Source: Chamaecrista fasciculata | Taxonomy: Eukaryota; Streptophyta; Magnoliopsida; Fabales; Fabaceae | Assembly (NCBI GenBank): GCA_003254925.1 | Contig: QANZ01010515.1 | Span: 1,853-65,852, forward strand | Direction of reading: 5' to 3' | DNA length: 64,000 nucleotides | Notes under the pieces: model-generated | Database searches by the model: none | Seen by the model: the letters and a program-made list of their open reading frames with translations, nothing else | What the model was told of the DNA's origin: nothing | Made by a program: the position numbers and the translations under genes | Shown here: in pieces, positions 1 through 10,589 of the stretch | Position numbering within the stretch: position 1 is the stretch's first letter | Layout: the number at the start of each line of letters is the position of its first letter

Positions 1-245
1 TTTTTTTTTTCTATCTATTTCCATTATCAATTATCAATTCTACCCCTATACAATTTTAAAAAACCCATACAATTATTTCAACCAACCACAATCATTACAT
101 ACCCATTTTCATAATTTCACATCCAATTTTTTTCATTACATCTCAAACTTATCCAAACACCATTTTCATTACCATTTCATTACATAATTTTCTCATTACC
201 ATTTCATTACATAATTTTCTCATTTCATTACATACTTCTCACCCA
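1..245. repeat. AT-rich MITE-like terminus with a tandem duplication
   Basis: Pyrimidine/A-rich DNA containing two adjacent copies of a 27-bp unit (167-193 and 194-220) and repeated CATTAC/CATTTC words. It resembles the ATTAC-rich arms of the palindromic element near 46600-47160. It is cut by the window edge, so its boundary is unknown. No coding capacity seen. Confidence 0.4.
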
Positions 246-439
246 AAGACACCCTTAAACTCATAAACCATACTATGAGTAGGAGAAAGCTATTGAATTT
301 AGATTGAGGTTTGAGACATGGATTTGGTTCCATGCTAAGGAGGCATGTAGAGGTGAGATATCCATAAGAGATTGATGGAGAACTATACTAGAAATCACAT
401 AAGGATCTATACATAATTTTTATTGATTTTGAAGAACAC

Positions 440-632
440 CTTTCAATATATCTTATATTATATGGCTTCATCCCTTTCTGGTCCTCCACAATTTGAAATT
501 ATAGTACAAAATTAATAATAATAAGAGAAAAAATATTATTTTATCCCTTCTTTTTTACTGAGTTAACGATTTAGTCTCTCATTTATTTTACGTACATATT
601 TGCGTGCCCGTTAGGGCACGCAAAGCCTCTAG
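440..632 (+). mobile_element. Helitron-like 3' end
   Basis: A perfect 7-bp GC-rich stem (603-609 with 614-620, loop GTTA) lies 8 bp before CTAG (629-632) followed by T, the pattern of Helitron 3' termini. The upstream segment (about 440-490) resembles the DNA downstream of transporter gene 2 (26135-26200), and a related tail follows there at 26328-26355. The 5' end is not identified. Confidence 0.45.
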
Positions 633-930
633 TATATATAATATATGTCAACTTTTGAAGGCTATTTATCAAGTGGTCATTAGACCAAAAAAAAAAAAAC
701 TTAATTATAAATGATTAAATATTGTATAGAATTAATTATTATATTTTAAAGTTTGAGAGCTAGTTAGTGTTACAATTAAATCATAATTCAAAGAGTGAAA
801 TGATGTATTTTTCCTGTAATGATGCGATGAAAATTATATTGATCTGAGAAGTAAGGAGAACCAAAAGGAAATCAGAAACTAATACATAAAATATTATTTA
901 TATATAGAGAGAGAGCTAGAGAGAGAGAGA

Positions 931-1960
931 GGTGTTCAAAACCAAATCAAACCGACAAATGAGCGGTTTGGTTTGGTTAAAAATGCATCAAAATCTAATG
1001 GTTTGGTTCAGTTAACAATTTGGACATATAATTAATCGAACCAAACCGACAAATGAGCATTTGGTTTGGTTAAAAATGCATCAAAATCGAATAGTTTGGT
1101 TCATTAACAATTTGGACATATAATTAATTGAACCGAACCGCTAGTATTTATATATAGCTTTATAACTTTTATTTTGTTATATGTGATGATTACATTTAAT
1201 AAAAAAAATTAATATTTTAATAATCATTTAATTTTAACGTACGTTTAATTATGTTATCTTGTTGAATTATAAAAATTTGTCACCTCAGTCAATGAAACTA
1301 ATTACTATTTTTAGTCTCTACAACTTATGTTTTCAAATCTCTAATCTTATTTGTTATTTTTTAGGGTAAATTACACTTTGGTACCCTATGGTTTGACCCT
1401 ATTTCACTTTGGTATCCTGTGGTTTGAAACCTGACACTTTGGTACCCTGTGGTATTCTCCATTAACACTTTGGTACTATTTTGAGTTATTTTGTAATTTT
1501 AACCATAACAAATGTTGCAAAAATTACTTATTGACCCCAAAAAATTTTCAAAAAACTACAAACAGGTCCCTGAATACATATTATCTAGGGACTAAAATGA
1601 AAACTTTAAAATTTTTTTCAGGTCAATATGTAATTTTTGTAAAATATGTTATGGTTAAAATTACAAAGTAGCTCCCAATGGCACCAAAGTGTTAATGGAG
1701 AATACCACAGGGTACCAAAGTGTCGGGTTTCAAACCACATGGTACCAAAGTGAAATAGGGTCAAACGACAGAGTACCAAAGTGTAATTTACCCTATTTTT
1801 TATCTATTCTGTAAATTTGACTTACTACTCCTAAATATGATTTTTTTTTTTATTTTATAATTAATTAATAAATACAACAAATAAACTTTTTAACCACTCA
1901 AACCGCTTATTTATTGATTTGGCTAAGGAAATTATTTTTAACCGCTTAATTAAAAATCAC
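931..1960. repeat. Repeat with AACCGAACC-type ends, split by a nested MITE
   Basis: Starts with GGTGTTCAAAACC followed by repeated AAACCGACAAATGAGC / GGTTTGGTT motifs (two copies about 110 bp apart). It ends near 1890-1950 with AACCACTCAAACCGC-like sequence. The same family occurs at 59937-60726. A MULE-type MITE (1364-1793) sits inside. No coding sequence. Confidence 0.45.
1364..1793. mobile_element. Mutator-type MITE, GGGTAAATTACAC ends
   Basis: A 430-bp element beginning GGGTAAATTACAC and ending with its reverse complement, with arms rich in TTTGGTACC. It is flanked by an exact 9-bp direct repeat TATTTTTTA at 1355-1363 and 1794-1802. The 9-bp duplication and long inverted repeats are typical of Mutator-like elements. 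Further copies lie at 20055-20427 and 61289-61583. Confidence 0.8.
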
Positions 1961-2755
1961 TTCAAATTTTATTCATAATAGTCCAGAGAGATGATAGTAC
2001 ATTTTCCTATAATTACACAATACATTCTTCTATGAGCCGTTGCATTTGAAGGTAGAAGATGTTAGTACCATTATGATTATCAAATTATCGTGAGGTTTGT
2101 ATATACAAATTATTATTATTATTGTTATATATATTACATGTATATTTTAAATACAATTATAATCTTAAAAGAGAATACAAATAAGTTGGGCTCTTTGACA
2201 GTTCATTTAGGGGCAAAAGCAGAAGGCCCACGAGTCTGCCGAAATCTGAATTCTGAAATCTGCCTCCCAAAATAACCCACTGACACCCATTAAGGAAAGT
2301 ATTTGAAAATTTGGAATGCATGGGGCAGAAATATTATAGATGAAATTGCAATGATTAATTTGATCTGTTTCATTCAAATTCATTGAAGTATATGTCATGA
2401 TGAATTCCTCTGGTTCCTTGAAGAAGAATGAAAGTATGTACATAAACTTCTCTTCGTGAAAATTGTTCTTGGCTTCTGATTATTATGCTCATTATATAGA
2501 GTCCCATTGAACTTTTTTCATCTCATTGGCTGAAAAATATAAATACGAGAGAAAAAGAATTAATGAGAAAATTAATCATGTTTATGAGAGAAAGGATACC
2601 TTGAGCATCTCTTTATTAAATAGTGGGGTTATAATGAATAAACATTTTTTAAATACTACTATTATTCTCATCATTAGCTTATTGTTAAGGGTAATTTAGT
2701 CTTTTTATCCAATATTTCTTTTCATTTTAGGTTTATTAATGATTTCCTTAGTATA
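1961..2755. other. Intergenic, no gene seen
   Basis: AT-rich sequence with short chance open frames only (2090-2275, 2207-2443). No splice-consistent coding exons or recognisable domain. Confidence 0.5.
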
Positions 2756-2764
2756 TATGTATTA

Positions 2765-3883
2765 GGCCAAAGTCTTATTTTGATCCCCTAGTTATGCTCA
2801 GTGTTTCAAATTGGTCCCCTAGTTATTTTTCGTTTCATATTGGTCCCCCAGTTATGCAAAATTTGACAAAGTTGGTCCCTCTAACAGTTTTCATCAATTT
2901 TTTCGTTAAAAAAAAGGAAAAATAACCTTTCATCCCCCAAAAGTTTTATTTTTTTTATAGTAAGGTCCTTTTCTTTTTATAATAGGATCAAAACGTAAGA
3001 AAAAAACATAAATTGAAACTTTAATTGAATTTACCCAAAAATATAAATTTTTCTTCAACCTTCGCATCTCTCTCTTCTTCTTCACTCTTTGGGATCAATC
3101 AAACAATTCCATCCATATGCCTTCGCCTCCCAACGATTCTTCTTCCCGGGCCGCTCCAACTCCATCAAGAAGTAGAAGCAGAAGAAGCAGGAAATGGTGG
3201 AGGCGCGTCGTGAGCTGAGGGATGTGAGGTCGAATTGGGAGATACTGTTATCTTGCCCTAAACCCTAAGAACACTCACAAGTGCATTCTAGGTATTCAGG
3301 GAGACCCTTTTACGTGATTTTGCATAGGGTTCATGATATCGGCGTTATCGTGATTGATTTAGAGCCTATAACAACAGAGGATCCTAATTCAGTTTTCAAA
3401 ATCCCGCAATTTTTACGATCGTTTTCATCATCATCATCAATTGGGGGGATTTTAGGGTTTTTTATGACACTCTAGTTGATGATGTGAAAGAACTCACTGG
3501 GTATGATAGAGTAATGCTGTTGAAATTTCATGAGGATGAACATGGAGAAGAGTGAAGAAGAAGAAGAGAGAGATGGAGATGGAGACGCGGAGGAAAGAAA
3601 AATTTGTATTTTTGGGCAAATTCAATTAAAGTTTTAATTTATGTTTTTTTCTTACGTTTTGATCCTATTATAAAAAGAAAAGGACCTTACTATAAAAAAA
3701 TAAAACTTTTGGGGATGAAAGGTTATTTTTCCTTTTTTTTAACGGAAAAATGAATGGAAACTGTTAGAGGGACCAACTTTGTCAAATTTTGCATAATTGG
3801 GGAACTAATATGGAACGAGAAATAACTAGGGGACCAATTTGAAACACTGAGCATAATTGAGAGACTAAAATAGGACTTTGGCC
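2765..3883. mobile_element. Pack-MULE-like TIR element
   Basis: A 1119-bp element with long inverted arms (about 2765-3050 and 3600-3883) that start GGCCAAAGTC and end in the reverse complement. It is flanked by an exact 9-bp duplication TATGTATTA (2756-2764 and 3884-3892). The 540-bp centre is GC-richer, unlike the arms, and contains sequence resembling a phytochrome exon. It encodes no transposase, so it is non-autonomous with gene capture, the Pack-MULE pattern. Confidence 0.8.
3281..3555 (+). pseudogene. Captured phytochrome fragment
   Basis: Two pieces of plant phytochrome can be read. First, 3281-3390 gives [16 protein letters not shown] followed by VIVIDLEP and TEDP, matching the end of the PAS-like region where phytochromes read RPFYAILHR...DLEP. 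Second, about 3460-3552 in another frame gives [17 protein letters not shown] and KFHEDEHGE, the start of the GAF chromophore domain. The stretch normally between them is shortened and frameshifted and there is an early stop, so no functional photoreceptor could be made. It lies wholly inside the TIR element at 2765-3883. PHYB/PHYE-like is my best guess for the parent. Confidence 0.75.
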
Positions 3884-4147
3884 TATGTATTAAAAAGTAA
3901 ATATTCAAAATAAGAGAGAGTATAGTAGTATATACGCGCAAGTGCAACAAGAAAAGAGAAAGAAAATTAGGGGATTAGATCATCTACATTCCCTTCTCCA
4001 TGTATTTTTTGTAGAGTTAAAGAAAGAAAAGAAGAAGAAGAGAGAAAAGATGTGGGTCCTATGGAATAATAACATGTAGGACTCACATTTTCTCTTTCTC
4101 TCTTATTTTTTTCTTCCTTTGTCCTCTAAAAAATAAATGTAGAAGAG

Positions 4148-4439
4148 GGGAGTGAATCCTCTCCCTTTGAATCTCTCTCCCTTTCTCTCCCTTTCATTTA
4201 ATCTAAACCATTAAAATGTTATCTAATGGCTGTCATGAAGTCTAACTCTCCTCTAAATTTTTTTTCTTTGATAAAAAACTCTTCCAAAATTAAATGCACA
4301 ATTTAATATCTATTAAATAATTTAATCAACAAAAATGGAAGAAAACATAACTTTCATGATAGCCGTTAGATAACATTTTAATGGTTTAAATCGAAAGGGA
4401 GAGGAAGGGAGAGAGACTCAGAGGGAGAGGATCACTCCC
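4148..4439. mobile_element. MITE with 9-bp target duplication
   Basis: A 292-bp element with TIRs starting GGGAGTGAATCCTCTCCC and about 100 bp arms. It is flanked by an exact 9-bp repeat GTAGAAGAG at 4139-4147 and 4440-4448. The arms also contain a conserved TTAAAATGTTATCTAA block. Non-coding. Confidence 0.75.
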
Positions 4440-4448
4440 GTAGAAGAG

Positions 4449-5510
4449 GGAAAGGTCCATTTCCAAAAGGTACTCCTTTTAACTTGTTAGCAGTAAATAC
4501 ATTTGAGAGCAAGAGATAAACCAAGCATGATGATTTACTGATTTAGTGCATGAACCATCATGAAATGACATGGGCAAAACTGAATAATTATTGGGCCATC
4601 TAACACAACTTGGCATTATAAAAAAATCTGGGCCTAAAAGTAATAAACAGTGAAAATCGATAAATTAAAATTGATTATTATAATGCCAAGTTGTGTTAAA
4701 TTATGAAAAATTAAAATTGATTAATCAAAAAGTAAAATAAAATAAAAAGGAAATGATTTCCTATATATAAAAATGTAGTCCAACAATCTTATCTCTCTCT
4801 CTATATAATTATAGTTAATCATATATGTAGTGTAGAAGTTTCTCATAACGTATGCATGCGTGTCACTTTTTAATTAAATTAGTGTATAAAGATTTAAGTG
4901 AAACTAAGGGTCTGAAAAGGTTCGCTATTATATTCATATCATGATTGATTGAGTTAAAATTTAACATCGTAACCTTTTCTATCACAATATGGACGACCCT
5001 TCAAGAAAGGAAACAGGAAGCCACTTGCTGAGTATATATAAATAAACCTTATATTTTAGAGAGATACATTTTGCATTAAGACATTTTTATATTCTCTGTA
5101 TATTCCACAGGACGTGGATAATATTGATTTGTTGAAATATAGAAAAAGTAATTTTCAACTAAAAAACAAACCGTATTTCTCTTTCTCTTTTTCACTTTAA
5201 AAATAGGAGAAACCATTAGTTTATACATAACCGACTGCGAGAAGATGCATTAGAATCAACACTTGGCCTTTTTCACTTTAAAAATAGGAGAAACCATTAG
5301 TTTATACTCTAAACTTCGAAGGGTCATTTCCTGGGAATTTTGGGAATCCTTTTAGAATCTATATATTGCTAAACTTTGTCATAAATAAATATAATGTTAT
5401 AAAAGTGGAGACATTGGTTTCTTTCTGAAAAGTAACATTAATTTACTTGCATTAAAATTTCGGAGAAAAAAGTTTATTCAACACGCCATGCATGCATATT
5501 AGAGCCTTTG
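4449..5510 (+). promoter_or_regulatory. Upstream region of polyol transporter gene 1
   Basis: About 1 kb of AT-rich DNA. It holds an inverted repeat CACAACTTGGCATTATA (4602-4618) with its complement near 4678-4695, and a 40-bp direct repeat (5187-5226 and 5268-5307, 81 bp apart). The MITE at 4148-4439 forms its distal limit. Any regulatory role is inference. Confidence 0.35.
5187..5307 (+). repeat. 40-bp direct repeat in promoter
   Basis: Two identical 40-bp copies beginning CTTTTTCACTTTAAAAATAG at 5187 and 5268, separated by 41 bp of unrelated sequence, ending about 290 bp before the start codon of transporter gene 1. Confidence 0.8.
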
Positions 5511-5518
5511 TATAAAAG
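5511..5518 (+). promoter_or_regulatory. TATA box of transporter gene 1
   Basis: TATAAAAG 77 bp before the predicted ATG at 5595, preceded by an RY-like CATGCATGCAT at 5488-5498. Position and sequence fit a plant core promoter. No transcript data are available here. Confidence 0.5.
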
Positions 5519-5594
5519 TTATCATATAGAAGATCTTTTGAGATCACAAAGCACGATAAAAGAGGAAAAAAAAGAAAGAAAGAAAGAAAGAAAG

Positions 5595-8053
5595 ATGTCT
5601 GGAGAGAAAGCAGAGGCAATGTCGAATAATAGCGAAGAAAGTTGGGAGAGTAAGACGACAAAGGTCAACAAATATGCTTGTGCTTGTGTTTTGACTGCCT
5701 CTATTATCTCTGCTATATTTGGTTACGGTGAGCGTTTTATAGTTGTTTCTATATATGTCATAATTTGTTACTAGAACTCAATTTGTTTTTGAAAAATATT
5801 ATGCTCTAGCTAGCTATAGATACCATTGAATTACAAGATGTCTCCAGAATTGTATACTGTTAGTTTATAAAATTATATTTTTTATTTAATCTTAAAATAA
5901 AATAAAAATATCTAGACAATTTATTAATAGTAGTCGAAATGTAAGATGGATTAAGTTTTAGTCTTATGGTGAAAACTCACTTTGATTTCAAAAGTTTGGA
6001 TCTAATTTCATTTTGATATTAAAAGTTTTATTTGTTTTTAAAAAATATTAAATTTTATTTTAACAAAATCTCAACTCAGTATAACAATTATCGTTTTATC
6101 TATAGATCATAATCATATATTCTTATAAAGAAAACCTACTATTTGATTTTTAAATTTACACTAAGTCAGATGATAAGTTCTTGAATAATCGAAATGTACA
6201 ATTAGATTCTTAAAATATTTTAATTATCAACAATTTAGTCCCTAATGACGATTTGATCTCCAAAATTTAACCTAGAGACCAAATCGTTGACAATTGCAAT
6301 AATTCAAGGACTGAGTAATATATTTTGATTATTCAGGAATTGATTAATTGACTCGATGTAAATTTAGGGACCAGGTTCTCTCTCTATAATATTAATCAAT
6401 AATATCATTGTGGTGCATGCATGCATGCATATATAGTGACGGGAGTTATGGCGGGAGCACTGCTCTTCATAGAAGACGACCTTAAAATCAACGAGTTACA
6501 AGTCCAGCTTCTCGCCGGCGTCCTTAACGCGTGCGCACTCCCCGGCTCCTTGGTGGCCGGCCGGACCTCCGACTACATCGGTCGGCGCTACACCTTCATC
6601 CTCTCTTCCACCATCTTCTTGTTGGGCTCTCTCCTCATGGGCTTTGGCACTAACTACATCATCCTCATGATCGGCCGCTGCGCTGCCGGATTTGCGGTCG
6701 GCTTCGCTCTCATGATTGCCCCGGTTTACAGCGCCGAGATCTCTCCTCCGTCGTGTCGCGGCTTCCTCACCGCAATTCCGGATCTTTGCATCAATGTGGG
6801 AATTCTTCTTGGCTATGTCGCCAGCTACTTCCTTCAAAAGCTCCCTCCAAACCTAGCATGGCGGACCATGGTTGGCCTTCCCGCCATTCCTTCTCTTGCT
6901 CTCTCTCTTCTCATGCTTAGGCTCGTTGAGTCACCCAGGTGCCTACCTAATTATTAACTTCTTTGCAAATTCAGTTTTCTTATAAAATTTATTTATTTTC
7001 TCACCTATAACCTCTATTCGATGAACAAATTAAATTTTCAGGTGGCTGGTTATGCAAGGCCGTGTGGGTGACGCAAGAAAAGTCCTCCTACTTGTATCCA
7101 ACACCCCCCAAGAAGCCGAAAAACGCCTAAAAGAAATCAAAATCGCTGCAAACATTGACGACATTAACTCCATTGACCAAGACATCGTACAAGTACCCCA
7201 CAAAACTCGTACGGGCCAAGGAGCCCTTAAACAACTATTTTGGAAGCCCACACCTTACGTTCGTAGAGTCCTAATAATCGCCATTGGTCTCCACGTGTTC
7301 CAACAAATGTCTGGAATCGAAGGCATCCTCTTATATAGCCCTAGAATCTACGAACGTGCAGGCATCACACAAAAAAGCAAGCTTCTTTTAGCCACGGTTG
7401 GTTTGGGTATATCCCAGGCAATTTTCACGTGTGTCTCAACTTTTTTACTAGACAAAGTTGGTCGAAGGGTTTTGTTACTTATAAGTGCAGGAGGTTCGGT
7501 TTTATCGTTATTAGGGTTAGCTATATGTTTGAGTATAGTGGAGAGTGATACTTATAATGGGGTAGTGCCAATTTGGGCAGCTAGTTTTACTATTGTTGTG
7601 ACGTATTTTTTTGTGGCTTTTAATCAAATTGGGATGGGTCCTGCCACGTGGGTTTATAGTTGTGAGATTTTTCCATTGAGGCTTAGGGCACAAGGGCTTG
7701 GGGTTAGTGTGGTTGTGAATAGGACTATGAATGTGATGGTGGTGACTACGTTTATTTCGATCTATGAGAAGATCACAATGGGTGGGACGTTGTTTATGTT
7801 CACTGGGATTACTATGTTGGCTTGGTTCTTTTACTATTTCTTCTTGCGTGAAACTAAGGGAAGGTCTTTGGAAGACATTGAGATTATGTATGGGGAAGAT
7901 TATTATAAGTCGGAGATTGAATTGAAGCCTGATGAGAAAGAGAATAGTAATGTTGAATTATCAAAGTCGGTGGAGAAAGAGAATAACGATGTTGAATTGA
8001 AGCCAGTGGAGAAAGAGAATAATGATAATGGTGTTGGTACTAGCTCTGTATAG
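5595..8053 (+). CDS. Polyol/monosaccharide transporter, copy 1 (atypical)
   Basis: Three exons: 5595-5727, 6437-6938, 7042-8053 (548 aa). Major facilitator superfamily, plant polyol transporter (PLT/PMT) type, a predicted 12-helix H+/sugar-alcohol or monosaccharide symporter of the plasma membrane. Seen: helix-1 motif, GRTSDYIGRR loop, GRCAAGFAVGFALMIAPVYS with AEISP, QQMSGIEG plus LYSPRI in helix 7, and GPATWVYSCEIFPL. The ATG follows an (AAAG)n purine leader and a TATA box. The exon 1/2 junction encodes GYV-TGVM where relatives and copy 2 have GYD-TGVM; this Asp is the proton-binding residue in XylE and STP10. PESPR reads VESPR and PETKG reads RETKG. The tail carries a tandem VEKENN-DVELKP repeat (about residues 505-540). 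The gene is complete and splice-consistent, but its coupling or substrate may differ. A diverged tandem copy lies 14 kb downstream. Confidence 0.9.
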
Positions 8054-8279
8054 TAATGTACCTATGTGCATGCATGGCTTGCCTTGCATATATATATATT
8101 GGTAGTGTGGTTTAACTTTAATTTGTGCTAAGAAGTTATGAAAAAGTTAGATTATTGTTGGTTGGTCCCTATAGTTACAACTTTTTCATGGCATTCAGTA
8201 GTAGTATATCTGACTTAATATATTTTAAACTCTTCATTTTAATATTTTATTACCCACATCTTTGACTTGGTTGTTCTTC

Positions 8280-8323
<44 letters not shown>

Positions 8324-8794
8324 AATTGTTCAGTTTTAGCAAACTTTTAATCATCACTAAATGGTATGGGGCGTGGACAGAATATTTTATTACCCACATC
8401 TTTAAATATTTGAACAACACTAGCTAGCTAGTAGGCAGTGGCCAATTTGGGAAAACAAAGGTTAATTGAATCATGAAGTTTCATTAAAAAATTCTCAATT
8501 TTCTAATCTATATTTTTTGCTTTCTTGAAAGACTTTAATGTCATTAAAGAAATTATTTTTGGGCCAAAATGATATGCTCAGTCAAACCCAATGAGAACAT
8601 CATATCATCAATCATATCAATTTTCAAAAAACAAAAAATTCAGACAAAATAAAATCTTCAAAAAAAATCCCTGACCAATTTAACATCTTATAATGTTTTT
8701 TTTTTCAAAAAAAAAAAACATCTTATAATGTTGATATTGGCTTATGCATGCAGTTAATTGGAATCTAGATCGCCTGATCAAATTGAGGGCTATG
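8054..8794. other. 3' flank of transporter gene 1
   Basis: AT-rich with a (CT)n microsatellite at 8284-8321. No open gene. The sequence at 8795-8811 is the left copy of the LINE target duplication. Confidence 0.5.
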
Positions 8795-10500
8795 AAATTC
8801 AGGTGTAATTCTTTTTTTTTTTTTATAATAACGTGGAAACTTACATTACTGGAATAATGTTTGAGTACAATAGAGAAGAGACATAACAAACACGCTTAAA
8901 ACAACAAGGAGCAATACATAAGAAAAACATAAAACAAAGTATAAGATGAAGATAAAAACTGGAAGGCCAAGGAGTGAAAAGAAAAGGAAGGAGGGTTCAT
9001 GATAAACAGTCTTCTTCTTCTTCTTCTTTTTACTCCTACAAAAAGAAATGGCCAGACAATCTTGCAGGAAGACAAGACTCAAAAAAGGAGGCAAGGAGAT
9101 GTAGGTAGTGTGTTGCAACTGTTTTCTTCTGCCATGGCTAGCCAAAAAATCAGCACACGAGTTCGCCTCATGCACCAGCTGTCAAAGGAACATAGCAAGT
9201 TTTTGCAATTAAAGATTAGAGCATATAAAGGGTGTTTCTGAGTTATTTTATCAGATAAAACACAATTAATTGCAGCAGTACAATCAGATTCAAGAATGAT
9301 CTTTTTAATATTGAGTGAGGCAGCCAGCTCAATCCTTCTAAAGATGGCCCATAGTTCAGCCTTGAGTGAGTGACCATATCCAATAAACTCAGAGAAACCT
9401 ACAACAAAATTTCCATTCTCATCCCTTGAGATACCTCCAGCAATGATATGGTTCAACTTAGCGGACCCATCAGTGTTCATCTTGTAAAAATCTTTATCTG
9501 GTTTCTCCCAGAAGATAGGTTTATTTGGTGGTGCAGAGTTTTTATCAGACAAAGAAATGTTAAGGCCCAGGCTAGTGAATTCCACTACACAGAAAATTGC
9601 ATTTTTTCTAATAGAAATTTCAGAAAAGGGAAGCTTTTGAAATATCAATTTGTTTCTAGATAGCCAAATATTCTTTAAAATGTAGATAAAATTGTTCCCT
9701 AGTAAGTAGAGTAAAGGTTTGATATGTTTTTACAATTAAGCTCAATCCAAGAATATAGAGGGATTGTGTAAAAAGAAACTGGAAGTTCAAAACAGCTCCA
9801 AATGTCTCTGACTCTAGTACAATTTCTGAGAATATGATCCATATCTTCAGGATAAAGCGAACATATAGGACATAGGGGAAAATTAATAATATTCAGACTG
9901 TGGAGTTTTGAGAAGTAAGAAGGCCGTTATTCATGATGAACTATATAAAGTTTTTCTCTCTAGGATGGCAAATAAGGTTCCACAGCCAATTAAAATTAGT
10001 TGAAGAATTATAAACAGGGAGAGTGGAAGTAAGTGTTTTGTAGGCTGATTTTATGGAGAAAATGCCATTTGGTGCTGGTCCCCAAATGGGAATATCAACT
10101 AGATTATTGTTAGAGATATACAGGGTAGCAATGATTTCATTTAAAATATCATTTGGGAGATTAAAGGAGATCAAATCAGATCTATGTCTATCAGAGCTAA
10201 GAATATCATGAACAGAAATAGATAATGCATGAAGGGGAAGAGGTCCTTGAATTCTGTTACAGAGTGCACCATTTGGAAGCCAATTGTCAAACTAGGAGTT
10301 TGTATTTCTGCCATTTAAGATAGACATTTTTAAACCCTTATTAAAAATTCCTATTGCATTTGTCAATTACATTAAGAATTCTTTTTGGAAGGGAAATGAC
10401 GTTCATATAGTAGGTAGCAATGGTAGAGCAAGTAGATTTTATAAGCTGAGTTCTACCAGTAGAGGACAAACAATTACTCTTCCAAATTCAGGTGTAATTC
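8795..10500 (-). mobile_element. 5'-truncated LINE with exact 17-bp target duplication
   Basis: Minus-strand non-LTR retrotransposon remnant at 8812-10483. It starts with 13 T (8812-8824), the poly-A tail in its own orientation. It is flanked by an exact 17-bp repeat AAATTCAGGTGTAATTC at 8795-8811 and 10484-10500. Read on the minus strand, it holds the C-terminal part of the reverse transcriptase (10250-10480, broken), a zf-RVT-like segment (9941-10174) and an RNase H domain (9180-9500). The upstream two thirds are missing, typical of target-primed insertion. Confidence 0.9.
9079..9648 (-). pseudogene. LINE RNase H (RVT_3-like) domain remnant
   Basis: Open for 189 codons on the minus strand. 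It shows KMNTDGSAK, AGGISRDENGNFVVGFSE, SLKAELWAI and IILESDCTAAINCV, the D...E...D pattern of plant LINE RNase H domains. It has been separated from its reverse transcriptase by stops, so it is a remnant inside the 8812-10483 element. Confidence 0.8.
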
Positions 10501-10589
10501 GATCTAACTAGACCCTTCATTTGATATAGCGGCAAATGTTTGGCCACGTCACCTCTATCACATTATGATTTTTTTTATTTTCATGTTGT

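Noticed and set aside
3723-3950. Minus-strand 75-codon frame
   Set aside because: Entirely within the right TIR and flank of the Pack-MULE-like element; no motif.
6496-6837. Minus-strand 113-codon frame
   Set aside because: Antisense shadow of transporter 1 exon 2, whose GC-rich codons leave the other strand open.
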